Assembly (NCBI GenBank): GCA_024405215.1
Contig: JAKSPB010000008.1
Coordinates: 1-64,000, forward strand
Length of the DNA stretch: 64,000 nt
Direction of reading: 5' to 3'
DNA from: Lentisphaeria bacterium
GTDB lineage: Bacteria > Verrucomicrobiota > Lentisphaeria > Oligosphaerales > Oligosphaeraceae
Shown here: positions 1 to 8,316 of the stretch, piece after piece
How the letters are laid out: every line of letters starts with the position of its first letter
Numbering within the stretch: position 1 is the first letter of the stretch
The notes under the pieces: model-generated
The model's input: only the letters and a program-made list of their open reading frames with translations
Told to the model about the DNA's origin: nothing
Database searches by the model: none
Program-made: the position numbers and the translations under genes

Positions 1-2
1 GT

Positions 3-155
3 TACCAAATAGGTATATATGGCATAGAGTACGAACTTATGACCTTCTTCAATCCTGCGGAGAACGACACGAATCTGGAGTGGGACGGAAAGGCGCACGA
101 GGGACTCAAGAAGGGCAAGCGCAAGCTTTTCAATAGAAAAATTCACGTCTATTGA
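3..155 (+). CDS. C-terminal fragment of an unidentified protein (truncated by window start)
   Basis: An open frame runs in from the left edge and stops at TGA 153-155, giving 50 residues that end in a basic stretch (KGKRKLFNRKIHVY). There is an internal Met, but the frame is open from the first full codon, so the 5' part most likely lies outside the window. I do not recognise the family. The composition (acidic then Lys/Arg-rich) is protein-like and the base composition is more even than that of the neighbouring GC-rich genes. It could also be a decayed remnant. Confidence 0.4.
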   Translation, partial: YQIGIYGIEYELMTFFNPAENDTNLEWDGKAHEGLKKGKRKLFNRKIHVY

Positions 156-311
156 TTTGCGATAATCCAGTCCATTCCCCGGCGGGAGGCGCTTTCCCGC
201 CGGGGAGCCCCAACCACCCGAAACAATCCATGACACGGCATTTTGTGAAAAAGTGAGATTTGGTGTTGAGGGGGAGATTTGAGAACGGCAGGGGCCTTCC
301 GGGGCGGTGCC

Positions 312-339
312 CGCCCATACAGCCGCTTCGCGGCGAGGG
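312..339 (+). repeat. Palindromic repeat, CGCCCATACA head, copy 1
   Basis: CGCCCATACA is followed by the hairpin GCCGC-TTC-GCGGC and then GAGGG. A second copy with the same head and tail, but a longer stem, lies about 100 bases downstream. The conserved single-stranded head joined to a compensated stem is REP-like. Confidence 0.6.
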
Positions 340-415
340 ATCAATCTGCATTCGCGGGCGGCGGGCTTGCTTTTTGTGGTGCTTTGGGAACGGCGCATTT
401 TGACATGGCCTGTCA

Positions 416-446
416 CGCCCATACAGCCGCCATTCGGCGGCGAGGG
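416..446 (+). repeat. Palindromic repeat, CGCCCATACA head, copy 2
   Basis: The same CGCCCATACA head and GAGGG tail as the copy at 312-339, with the stem enlarged to GCCGCC-ATTC-GGCGGC. The stem differs in length yet stays perfectly paired, so pairing rather than sequence appears conserved. Confidence 0.6.
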
Positions 447-579
447 CTAGGATGTTCTTGCGGCAGTGGACGGCTTGCATACGCCAACGGCAAGCTGTCC
501 CGACAGAAAACTGGTCTATTGACAATTGGTAAAAAGAAAGAAAACTATATGCCTAAGTTGCCGTTATTGATTGACGATA

Positions 580-614
580 CGGACTTGTCCTGTGCCCGAG
601 ACGCAAGCCTCGGG
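580..614 (-). repeat. GTCCTGTGC-headed hairpin repeat, copy 1
   Basis: On the plus strand it reads GTCCTGTGC followed by CCGAG-ACGCAAG-CCTCGG. It is nearly identical, in opposite orientation, to 2633-2667 and to 33807-33841. Together with 2633-2667 it brackets the gene at 703-2550 as inverted copies. Confidence 0.7.
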
Positions 615-702
615 AAAACGCAGTGTCAGAACACGCGGGCAACTTAAGTATGTAATTCCCAAAAAAGCTGTTGTCTGAATAACTTTTAGTTGTTACAGAC
701 TA

Positions 703-2550
703 CTAGGGCACGGGAATGAAAAGGTCACGATTGTATGGAGCGTTCGGCAAGTTGAAACAGACTTTTATGCCGTGGATTTTCCGTGTTTTTTTGACGATGC
801 TCTTCTCTTCCGGACTCCATACGGAGACTTTCGTTTCAAAGTCGCCATAGAGGTATTGCATGGGAATTTCCTTGTTGAAGGGATCTCGGGGGACGTCAGG
901 CAATTCCTGCGGATAGCTTCCCGTGCGTCGCTTGATCAATTCGGCCTTGGCCAGCATGGCGATTTCCCGGCAGACTCCTTGGTGTTCGTGGATTTTATTC
1001 GCGAAACTGCCAAGTGCCGGAATGAACAGTTTGGGAAGCATGTACTTTGTCGTGAACGAATCCGAGTTGTCTTTGAGCGCATCGAAATTCCGCACTGTCA
1101 TAAAACGGACATATTCGTTGAGATTGGAAAAGACGAAATCGCTGAGTTTGGGCAGAATCCAGGAATAGGCGGCTGGACGGATGGCGTCATCTTCCGGGGA
1201 AGTGTCGGAATGTAGGAAGAAACAATGCTCCACGCAATTCTTGATGGTTATCAATTCTCCGAAGATGAAATTGATCTGCGCTTCATCAAATCGCGTTTCA
1301 TGTTCTTCCATTTCAAGGATCAGCTTCTCCAGCCATGCTTCGTCCACTAGGTCCGTGGGAATGGCTTCGGCAAGGGAAACGGAGCGCAACGTGTCGCAGG
1401 CGACAGCAACAAAGCATGACAGGACAAATGGCTTGTCCACCAGATAGTTGACTGCATTTTCCGAACGTCTCAGGGAGGCGAGAAGGGCGGCGGAGTCATG
1501 GTCTTCCAGGGCGAAGCGCGTCATCCAGGCTTCTCTGCGCGCCAAAGAGCGCAGAGGTGGCAGCTCTGGAAATCCCATGGCTGCAAGGTTGGCGGACTCG
1601 GAGAAATCCCTTGGGATCGGAGGCAGCGGGTTGGCAAAGCGTCTTTCAAGCCAGTCGCAGGCTTCTGGCGCAAGGACTTTCGCTTTCCAGGCCTCGTATT
1701 CCGCCTGGGGCAGCTCCTGGACCAATGCGGAAGCGTCAAGGAGCGGGCCGCCTTCCATCAGAGGCGGCAGAGCGTATTTCGCTCTTTCGGCCTCCATCGC
1801 CTTCCAGAACTCGCCGTCTGGAGTGCCTCCTTGGGCATCGAGTTCTCCGAGGGCTTCTACGGTCATTTCCCGTTCGAAGAATGCACTGGCTTTTTCCAGG
1901 GTGCGATGGTAGCGGGCGATGCTGCAAAGCGCCGCAATGCCGGTTCCCGCATAGACAAGGAGGACGATGCACCACAGTCCGCAGACGCATTTCCCGAATA
2001 GCTTTCGGAAATCCGTTTTTTCCATGATCGCGAAGGACTTGCCAATCACGAGATAGCCGCCGACAAGCAGGAGCAGCGAGAGTATCGCATACAGCCAGTC
2101 AAGATTCTGAAAGCACCAATCCAGATGGGAATCGGGAGTCATGGATGTGGCTTTGCCCGTTATTGACGAGGAAAAATACAAATTGTATTTGAAGCAGGTT
2201 CGCCTGATTCCTTCCAGGAAGCAGATGACAGCTATGGCGATCATGGCCACGCCGCTGGCAAATGTCCCCAGCGGACGCGGCTTCCAGATTTCCGATAGAT
2301 GACAGGCGATTCCGCGCAGGAAAAGGATCATCGGATAGACGACAAGCAAAGCGAAGAACGACGTCGCCAGCAGCAGGAGGGAGGGGATGCTGGAGAATCT
2401 GGAAGGAACGGAAAGAAGCCAATGCGTGAAAGAGGATGTGGTCAGCAGATTCGCCGCAAGCCATGGAACCAGCAGCCAGATGGTCAGCGCCAGGAACGCG
2501 CCGCCTGCCGCATCGTCAAGGAAGAAGAATTTTTGAAAGAATTTTCTCAT
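703..2550 (-). CDS. Multi-pass membrane protein of the ECF sigma operon, unknown function
   Basis: A 615-residue protein from ATG 2548-2550, which has GGAG 7 bases upstream; the frame is open further back but without a better start. The N-terminal third has about five hydrophobic segments (for example near GGAFLALTIWLLVPW, LLLLATSFFALLVVYPMILF and LLLLVGGYLVIG). The rest is soluble, with a late segment (RTGSYPQEL...DPFNKEIPMQYLY) resembling the 'tG-yP-L...DPF-g-p-Y' motif at the C-terminus of many planctomycete/verrucomicrobial proteins of unknown role. It is third in a minus-strand operon after the sigma factor and the single-pass protein, so a sensory or regulated envelope role is plausible. 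I cannot name a family. Confidence 0.75.
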   Translation of the reverse strand: MRKFFQKFFFLDDAAGGAFLALTIWLLVPWLAANLLTTSSFTHWLLSVPSRFSSIPSLLLLATSFFALLVVYPMILFLRGIACHLSEIWKPRPLGTFASGVAMIAIAVICFLEGIRRTCFKYNLYFSSSITGKATSMTPDSHLDWCFQNLDWLYAILSLLLLVGGYLVIGKSFAIMEKTDFRKLFGKCVCGLWCIVLLVYAGTGIAALCSIARYHRTLEKASAFFEREMTVEALGELDAQGGTPDGEFWKAMEAERAKYALPPLMEGGPLLDASALVQELPQAEYEAWKAKVLAPEACDWLERRFANPLPPIPRDFSESANLAAMGFPELPPLRSLARREAWMTRFALEDHDSAALLASLRRSENAVNYLVDKPFVLSCFVAVACDTLRSVSLAEAIPTDLVDEAWLEKLILEMEEHETRFDEAQINFIFGELITIKNCVEHCFFLHSDTSPEDDAIRPAAYSWILPKLSDFVFSNLNEYVRFMTVRNFDALKDNSDSFTTKYMLPKLFIPALGSFANKIHEHQGVCREIAMLAKAELIKRRTGSYPQELPDVPRDPFNKEIPMQYLYGDFETKVSVWSPEEKSIVKKTRKIHGIKVCFNLPNAPYNRDLFIPVP

Positions 2551-2632
2551 GGCGTCACTCCGGAAATCGGGTTGAAAAAGAAGGGGAATGATAGACTTAA
2601 GGTTCCTGCGCATTCAGATTCGACATTCTTTT

Positions 2633-2667
2633 CCGAGGCTTTGCGCCTCGGGCACAGGACAAGTCCG
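2633..2667 (+). repeat. GTCCTGTGC-headed hairpin repeat, copy 2
   Basis: Stem CCGAGG...CCTCGG followed by GCACAGGACAAGTCCG, the reverse complement of the copy at 580-614 with about three differences. It sits in the gap between two genes of the same operon (stop at 2676, start at 2550), so it would be transcribed and could act as an mRNA hairpin. Confidence 0.7.
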
Positions 2668-2675
2668 TGGGCTCG

Positions 2676-3320
2676 TCAGCCGTCAATGCGCTTGGAAGAT
2701 TTTGTATTGTCTGTCACAGTATGTTTGCGAGAGGCGGAAAGGTTTTCCAGGGAAATACGGTATTTCCCGCACTTTTTTTCCATGCGTTTGGCAGGGAAGG
2801 GAAAGATTTCCTGCATGTGGAGGGTTTGCTCGTCGCTCCCTTTGATGTCCAGATTCAGCTCCAGACTTGGCTCTGTCATGGAAAGGCTGCTTGCAAAGAG
2901 TTCTCCTGTCACAATTTTGCTGGAAAAACCGATGAAATCATTGGCTGACAGGGAGAATACAAGGCATTCGATGCACTCTCCCGCGGGGGAAATCACAGTC
3001 AGGCACATTGGGAATCTCTCGCCTCCCAGGTGGTGGTCCGCATAGGAGGATATCTTCGCATGGGCATAGGGCATTGCTTCGGCAGTCATGTTTCGTACGG
3101 GATGCTGCTCCAGACGAATGATTCCCATCCAGAGAAGGCACACGGAAATCACCATCGCGACGACGAACGCCCCGACCATGGTCCCCAGTTGTTTTCTTCG
3201 GGCCAGACGAGCGTGGAAATCACGCCGGAAGGCCTCTTCGGAAGGGAAGGCCTGGGAGCAATCGGAAGGCTGCTGCGACAAGCGCTCCAGCAATTCATTG
3301 ATTTTCGTTTCTTCCGTCAT
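2676..3320 (-). CDS. Single-pass membrane protein, putative anti-sigma factor
   Basis: A 214-residue protein with an N-terminal cytoplasmic segment of about 45 residues, one membrane helix (about residues 46-68, MVGAFVVAMVISVCLLW) and an outside domain of about 145 residues. The start codon lies inside the 3' end of the sigma-factor gene (26-base overlap), showing translational coupling. Topology, size and position right after an ECF sigma gene suggest an anti-sigma factor. I see no ZAS zinc motif (H-x3-C-x2-C), so this is inference from context only. Confidence 0.65.
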   Translation of the reverse strand: MTEETKINELLERLSQQPSDCSQAFPSEEAFRRDFHARLARRKQLGTMVGAFVVAMVISVCLLWMGIIRLEQHPVRNMTAEAMPYAHAKISSYADHHLGGERFPMCLTVISPAGECIECLVFSLSANDFIGFSSKIVTGELFASSLSMTEPSLELNLDIKGSDEQTLHMQEIFPFPAKRMEKKCGKYRISLENLSASRKHTVTDNTKSSKRIDG

Positions 3321-3819
3321 GGGGCATTTTCTTTCTGAGAAGTTGCTTGGCTGTATGGATTCGCTGGTAGAGGGCGTTGGTGTTGACTCCCAGCTTCCGG
3401 GCGGCGGTCGTTGCGTCCAAGCCGCTCAGGAGCGCGATTTGCACCGTCTGGCGATAGATTTCCGGCAGCGAGGCAATCGCCGCCTCCATTTGGGAAAGCT
3501 CTGCCGTGTCGTCATGTGCCGCTTGCTCTTGCGTCGGGAGGTCCGGCAGTTCCTCCATGCAATCCGTTCGGTCGCGCTTGCGCTTCCGAAGAAGGTTGTA
3601 GCACTCGTTGACCAAGATCCGGCTGATCCAACTGCCTAGCCGTTCCGGGGTGCGAAGGAAAAAACGACGCATCCACCCCTTGACCAGCGCATTCTGAATT
3701 GCGTCGTCCGCATCTTGGGCATTTCGGAGAATGCGCATGGACATCCTGCGCAGAAAGGGCAGCTGTTCATGCAGCATCTTCTCGAATTGCTCGACTGTAA
3801 TGGGGGTGAATAGGGACAT
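3295..3819 (-). CDS. ECF-type RNA polymerase sigma-70 factor
   Basis: 174 residues. Region 2 is recognisable at about 20-50 (LPFLRRMSMRILRNAQDADD, then AIQNALVKGW) and region 4 at about 115-165 (SLPEIYRQTVQIALLSGLD, then TTAARKLGVNTNALYQRIHTAK). The helix-turn-helix and the length are normal for the family; region 3 is absent, as expected. It is the first gene of the minus-strand operon with the two membrane proteins and would direct transcription of a regulon that cannot be told from this window. No clear Shine-Dalgarno site precedes the ATG. Confidence 0.9.
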   Translation of the reverse strand: MSLFTPITVEQFEKMLHEQLPFLRRMSMRILRNAQDADDAIQNALVKGWMRRFFLRTPERLGSWISRILVNECYNLLRKRKRDRTDCMEELPDLPTQEQAAHDDTAELSQMEAAIASLPEIYRQTVQIALLSGLDATTAARKLGVNTNALYQRIHTAKQLLRKKMPHDGRNENQ

Positions 3820-4085
3820 CGACAGAGAGGGAAAGGAATGCCGTTTACTTACTATGACGCGATTGCCTGAATTTTCTTATTGATTTTGCATGGTCGGGCA
3901 GGAAAAAGATTGGTGTGCACGAGAATTCCCGACGAAAAATGCAGATGCTTTCCCTGGGAAAAGAAGAGCTTCTTTTGGTAAGAAAGTAATAGATTTATAT
4001 TTTCCCTTGTAAAAAAGATACCACAGTATATACTATGGATTACTTGCCATTCTATGGAAAATCACAGAACCACCCAAGGGCAATC

Positions 4086-5936
4086 ATGCAGCTTTCCACA
4101 CGAAATTTCACCATCCGTCTGCTGGACGACGGTGCGCTTCAGTTCAGCCTCGCCAACGGCCAGAGCTATACGCAGGAGCCCTCTGCCTATCCGATTGAGA
4201 ACCGGCGGGAGGAGGACGGCGCCATCGCCTACGATCTTCGCGTGGGAACGCTGCTGGTCCATGGCAGAATCACCATCCAGACCGACCAGGAGTTCATGCT
4301 GGAATTGTCGGGGGAGGGCGCATTGACGGAACCGCTGGCCTATCCGCCGCCCTGGCGTCCCCATTCCGGCGATACTGCCATCATTCCCTACTACGAGGGC
4401 CTTGCCATTCCTGTAGAGGATGCCACGGCGCTGAAATACTTCCCGGACAACGGCGCACTGACCTTCCATCCCCAGCTGGGCTTTTTCGCGTTGCTCAACG
4501 ATGGACTTTGCCTGGGGACCGCCATGGAGAACGCCGCCGACGCGCTGCTGAGCTTCTCCCGCAATGCCGAAGGGCTCGTGGTGCAACGTGCCGTCTGGCA
4601 GTCGGTCAAGGGGCAGTTCGCATACGCGCGCCGCCTGCGCTATCTTGTGCACGGTACGCTTTCCGCTGCCGCGCGCCGCTATCGTCGCCTGCGGGAGGAG
4701 CAGGGCGGATTCGTCGTCACCCTGAAGGAGAAGCTTCGGCGGACGCCGGAGGTGGCGAAGCTCCTTGGTGCGGCGGATGTCTGGATCTGGGATGACAACA
4801 ACATGAACCGCCTCTACGCCAGACCGGAATCTTCGGAGATAACGCCCCGGGATTCCCGGCGCGTGGCGGACGAGATGCTGGCCCGGGGGATGTCGCGCAT
4901 TCTCTGGAATGCCTTCGAGGGTGAGGCGCCGGAGGATTGCCGCGCTCTCAAGGAGAAGGGCTTTCTCGTGGGAAAGTATGACATCTATCGGGATGTGCTT
5001 CCCAAGCCGCTGGTGGATGTGGCCATTCCCTATCGACGCGACCGTTCCGTGAATACCCGGCACTGGCCTGGGATTGTGCGCATTGATGAGAAGGGGAACT
5101 ATGTCACCGCATGGCAGATTTCCGGAAAGGACGGCACGATGTATGACCAGCACGCAGTCTGCGAGATATGCGCCTTGCGGCTCACGATGGAGAATGTGCC
5201 GCCGGATGTGGAGCGTGTCGGCTATACTTCCCGTCTGATCGACGTCCAGGCAGGAAGTGCTCCGCAGGAATGCTATGCGCCGCTTCATCCCGCCACCCGG
5301 TCGGATTCCCTGCGCTACATCAATGCCCAGAACCGTTTTTTGGCGGACATTGGGCTGGTGGTGGGCGTCGAGGTGGGACAGGAGGCCTGCGTGCGGGACT
5401 TCCACTATTCCGAGGGACTGATGTCCATCGGCTACTATCGGGCGGAGGAATCCGGACGCCGGATGTGCACCCAATACTACGGTTCCGAGATTCCTCGGCA
5501 GTTCACGGAGGCCATGCTCAATCCTGCCATCCGTCTGCCCCTCTGGGAGCTCATCTACCATGATTGCGCAGTATCCTACTGGTATTGGGGCGATTCTTCC
5601 AACTCCGCGCCGGAACTCATGCCTTTGCGGGATCTCTTCGATGCTCTCTACGGCCAGCCGCCTCTTTATTCCCTCAACATGACCCAGTGGGATCGCCTCA
5701 AGGAGGAAATCGCCTGTTCCTATCATCGGGCCACAAAGGTGGCTGCCCTGACGGCGACTGCCGCCATGAGCAGCTTCGAGTGGCTGACGGCGGACAGGAT
5801 GGTCCAGCGGACAGTCTTTGCCAATGGCGTATCCGTCGTCGTCAATTTCTCTCAAAGACCATACGAGGCGGGGGAGAGGACCGTAGCGCCGCAAAGTGCG
5901 TTGGTGCAGACGCCTGCGGAGACTTTCATCATCTGA
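4086..5936 (+). CDS. Glycoside hydrolase resembling the GH101/GH129 clan
   Basis: 616 residues from ATG 4086 (AAGGG shortly upstream); an ATG at 4035 in the same frame has no ribosome site. The N-terminal 200 residues look like a beta-sandwich. The rest has a TIM-barrel feel, with Trp/Asp-rich strands such as ADVWIWDDNNMNRLY, RILWNAFEGEAPEDC, LVVGVEVGQEACVRDFHYSEG and YHDCAVSYWYWGDSS. The overall pattern recalls the 'GH101-related' (GH129-type) family of alpha-N-acetylgalactosaminidases, which would fit mucin glycan use. There is no signal peptide, so it probably acts inside the cell. The family call is from memory of the pattern and moderately uncertain; that it is a glycosidase is more secure. 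Confidence 0.65.
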   Translation: MQLSTRNFTIRLLDDGALQFSLANGQSYTQEPSAYPIENRREEDGAIAYDLRVGTLLVHGRITIQTDQEFMLELSGEGALTEPLAYPPPWRPHSGDTAIIPYYEGLAIPVEDATALKYFPDNGALTFHPQLGFFALLNDGLCLGTAMENAADALLSFSRNAEGLVVQRAVWQSVKGQFAYARRLRYLVHGTLSAAARRYRRLREEQGGFVVTLKEKLRRTPEVAKLLGAADVWIWDDNNMNRLYARPESSEITPRDSRRVADEMLARGMSRILWNAFEGEAPEDCRALKEKGFLVGKYDIYRDVLPKPLVDVAIPYRRDRSVNTRHWPGIVRIDEKGNYVTAWQISGKDGTMYDQHAVCEICALRLTMENVPPDVERVGYTSRLIDVQAGSAPQECYAPLHPATRSDSLRYINAQNRFLADIGLVVGVEVGQEACVRDFHYSEGLMSIGYYRAEESGRRMCTQYYGSEIPRQFTEAMLNPAIRLPLWELIYHDCAVSYWYWGDSSNSAPELMPLRDLFDALYGQPPLYSLNMTQWDRLKEEIACSYHRATKVAALTATAAMSSFEWLTADRMVQRTVFANGVSVVVNFSQRPYEAGERTVAPQSALVQTPAETFII

Positions 5937-6008
5937 CGATCTTCTTGACGCGGGACGGGGGACGGGGGAGACGCGGCGATGGTATCGCCGCGCACAGGAC
6001 CGACGGTG

Positions 6009-6058
6009 GACGGTGGACCCTCCTTCGCCCTGCTGGCTACGGCGGGGCAAGCGCGGGA
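6009..6058 (+). repeat. Internal direct repeat of the MITE-like element, copy A
   Basis: A block running from GACGGTGGACCC to GCGCGGGA that recurs at 6137-6179. Copy A has seven extra bases in the middle. The two copies are linked by further GACGCGGGACGG-like units, suggesting replication-slippage growth. Confidence 0.6.
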
Positions 6059-6136
6059 CGGTGGACGCGGGACGGAGGACGGTTCGACCGACGCGGGACG
6101 GTGGACGGTTCGACCGACGGTGGACGCGGGACGGGG

Positions 6137-6179
6137 GACGGTGGACCCTCCTTCGCCCTACGGCGGGGCAAGCGCGGGA
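6137..6179 (+). repeat. Internal direct repeat of the MITE-like element, copy B
   Basis: Second copy of the block at 6009-6058, lacking seven internal bases, and adjoining the right inverted arm at 6183. Confidence 0.6.
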
Positions 6180-6226
6180 GCCGTCCTGTGCGCGGCGATA
6201 CCATCGCCGCGTCTCTCGGCCAAATT

Positions 6227-8248
6227 TTACCTTCCTATCTCCTTTCCTTCTTTATGTTGCAACTTGATGAATATTACCTGCAACGGTTTCAGGGAGGCCG
6301 CGAGCTTCCTGCCGTCGGTCCTGGCATCCGCTTCGCTCAAGCTAACGCCTTCCACTGCCACGGGCTCTTCGAAATCCAATTCAAAGTCTCCGGGTTTGTC
6401 TTCCGTGGTATTGACGGCGAGAAGCCATGTCGTTCCCTTGAGGGAGTACGTCCTGAAGCAAACGGTATCTTCTGGATTGGAAATGACCTTGAAGGACAGC
6501 GGTTTTTCCACGGAAAGGAGCACTTCTTCGTGTGCCTTGACGCGGGAGGCGATTTTCCTGAGGTCTCCGAATGACTTGTCGAAAGGAATCGCGGGAAGGC
6601 CGGGGCTTTCCTTGTCGCGCTCCAGGAGGTCGAAATAGGAGTAGAAGATCAGTCCGTTGGCGCCGCCGGCGATGGCCATCCAGGCCATGGCGTCCATCTG
6701 TTCGTATGTAGGCATGGGGCAGCTTGCGGTCTTTTCCGCCGCCTCTCCGTATTTCTTCCAGTAGCGTCCCCAGGAGAAAGCCTGGGGGACCTGGATGATC
6801 ATCTTCGTGCCGAAGGTGGCGTCATGGGAGCGTTTGGCTGTGCGGTATGCGTTTCCGATGATTCCGCCGGGGACGGGGTAGGGGTCGGAGCCGTGGATGT
6901 CCGATGCAGGGAGGAATGGCAGGAAATCGTTGCAGAGGACGGTCCAGGCGGGGCGGTCGGGGTCGTGCTCCTCGCAGCCGTTGCGGTAGTCAATGGCGTC
7001 CTGGAGATACTGGACGGCGAGTTCGTCGTTGATGTACCAGGCGATGATGGCGGGGTGGTGCTTCAGTCTGTCGATGACGGCATAGCCTTTTTCGTGGATG
7101 AGCCGTGTCTTTTCCTTGTCGGCAGAGCGGGAACTCACGCAGGCGTTGGCGTAGAAGACCTTGATGCCATGGTCGTCAAGATAGTCCAGCATTTCTTCGG
7201 AAATCGGATTGTAGTCGATCAGGCAGTTGAAATCGCTGTCGAGGTAGGGCCTGAGGTTCTCTTCTGTGACGCCCTTGTGATACATTCCCAGGGGGAAGAA
7301 AGGCTTTCCGTCCACGATCATGCGGCGATGGCTGTCCACATGGACGCGGTATTCCGGCTCTTTCGCCAGTTTGCGGAACCGGTTTTCGCTGAGATATTCC
7401 CGGCCGTTCCGGGAATCGACCACGCTGCACTGCATGACGTATTCCCCTATGGGAAGTGCAGTTGCGTTGAAATGGAAGCTCACACGGTCCTTCAGTAGCT
7501 CATCCAAGGGCCTTTCCAGAATGACTTTGCCGTCTTGCAGAAGCCGCAGGGTGGCGTTGCGGAGAACCTCCTCGGGAATCGGGAGGGACTTTTCGCCGCG
7601 CCCGCAGAAGACGGTGACGGGGCCGGCTGCGGCTTCGTCGCGATAGCGGTCCGTGACGGGCAGACATGTGAAGACTTCGCTTTCCGCTTCGTGAATATCC
7701 ACGCTGTCGAACCAGATTTTTCCGTAGATGGAGTTCCGGGGGGAGGGCAGGAGGGCGATGGTCGCGGCATCCATGTTCTGCGGAATCTGCGCGCGTCCTT
7801 GCAGGCGCAGCCAGCCGTTGTTGAGGTCGACGACGGAGGAGGTGTACTGTCCTCCCGTGAACTGTCCTTGTCGGGAATACTCCAGAATGATGCTGGCCTT
7901 CAGTTTGGCGTCCGCCGGGGCATCCTCTTTCATGATCAGGCGCATCACGGCGCTGTATTCGTAGGTCTTTCCCGGTTCCAGGGGGACTCTCTGAACGAGC
8001 CATCCCTTGCTGTCTGCGTCGGAGCAGTCGAAAAGGGCGGAGCGTTTTCCCTCGTAGGCATTTTCGTCGCTGCCGCGCCAATGGGTTCCGGGGAGGCTCC
8101 ATGCCACGGGATTGCCCCGTTCGTCCACCTCCTCGAGACTGGGATTGTTCGCTAGGTTCGCCGTCTGTCCTGGAAGGAGTCCGGTGGCGACCATCAGAAG
8201 GAGGAAGGTCGCCTTTTGGAAGAAAGCGGAAAGAGAAGAAGTTGCCAT
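6227..8248 (-). CDS. Secreted carbohydrate-binding glycoside hydrolase (TIM-barrel, clan GH-A-like)
   Basis: 673 residues from the ATG at 8248, which puts a good signal peptide first (FFQKATFLLLMVATGLLPGQTA); an ATG at 8290 is also possible. Residues about 30-170 look like a CBM4/9-type jelly roll (NNPSLEEVDERGNPVAWSLPG), then a linking beta-domain. From about 310 there is a barrel resembling the catalytic half of GH2/GH5-type enzymes: MIVDGKPFFPLGMYHKG, then AIIAWYINDELAVQ with the acidic residue at the end of strand 4, and GLIFYSYFDLL late. It probably acts in the periplasm or outside on a plant or mucin glycan. It lies downstream of the FAD oxidoreductase on the same strand (27-69 base gap), so the two are likely co-transcribed. 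Confidence 0.75.
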   Translation of the reverse strand: MATSSLSAFFQKATFLLLMVATGLLPGQTANLANNPSLEEVDERGNPVAWSLPGTHWRGSDENAYEGKRSALFDCSDADSKGWLVQRVPLEPGKTYEYSAVMRLIMKEDAPADAKLKASIILEYSRQGQFTGGQYTSSVVDLNNGWLRLQGRAQIPQNMDAATIALLPSPRNSIYGKIWFDSVDIHEAESEVFTCLPVTDRYRDEAAAGPVTVFCGRGEKSLPIPEEVLRNATLRLLQDGKVILERPLDELLKDRVSFHFNATALPIGEYVMQCSVVDSRNGREYLSENRFRKLAKEPEYRVHVDSHRRMIVDGKPFFPLGMYHKGVTEENLRPYLDSDFNCLIDYNPISEEMLDYLDDHGIKVFYANACVSSRSADKEKTRLIHEKGYAVIDRLKHHPAIIAWYINDELAVQYLQDAIDYRNGCEEHDPDRPAWTVLCNDFLPFLPASDIHGSDPYPVPGGIIGNAYRTAKRSHDATFGTKMIIQVPQAFSWGRYWKKYGEAAEKTASCPMPTYEQMDAMAWMAIAGGANGLIFYSYFDLLERDKESPGLPAIPFDKSFGDLRKIASRVKAHEEVLLSVEKPLSFKVISNPEDTVCFRTYSLKGTTWLLAVNTTEDKPGDFELDFEEPVAVEGVSLSEADARTDGRKLAASLKPLQVIFIKLQHKEGKEIGR

Positions 8249-8316
8249 GGGCGATGAGGGAAGTGGAGGGGGAATGGATTGTTTTGCCATGTCCAAGGAG
8301 GCGATTCAAGGAATCG

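Larger units (their letters stand above)
156..702. other. Gene-poor interval with hairpin repeats
   Basis: I find no convincing gene here. The open frames present have odd composition and no ribosome site. The interval holds two short palindromic repeats with the head CGCCCATACA (312-339 and 416-446) and one copy of the GTCCTGTGC-headed hairpin (580-614). The 3' part is more AT-rich. It looks like non-coding or degraded sequence between the fragment at the edge and the minus-strand sigma-factor operon, whose last stop is at 703. Confidence 0.5.
5968..6215. mobile_element. MITE-like element: perfect 33-bp terminal inverted repeats around short tandem repeats
   Basis: Bases 5968-6000 and 6183-6215 are exact reverse complements over 33 bases and mismatch immediately beyond on both sides. 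Each arm is itself a hairpin (GCGGCGAT-GGT-ATCGCCGC) with the GCACAGGAC tail of the dispersed repeat family. The inside carries GGACGGTGGACGCGGGACGG-type tandem units and a duplicated block (6009-6058 and 6137-6179, differing by a 7-base indel). There is no coding capacity. It lies between the convergent 3' ends of two glycosidase genes. Confidence 0.65.

Noticed and set aside
279-647. Possible 122-residue gene in the left gene-poor interval
   Set aside because: No ribosome site, odd composition, and it runs through two hairpin repeats.
4062-6050. Long open frame (662 codons) on the minus strand opposite the GH101/129-like gene
   Set aside because: A high-GC antisense shadow; low-complexity Arg/Gly/His-rich content, no family pattern, and the plus-strand frame is clearly the real gene.
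6001-6180. Tandem repeats inside the MITE-like element considered as a coding repeat protein
   Set aside because: Frames through it are low complexity with no start signal, and it is bounded exactly by the inverted repeats.
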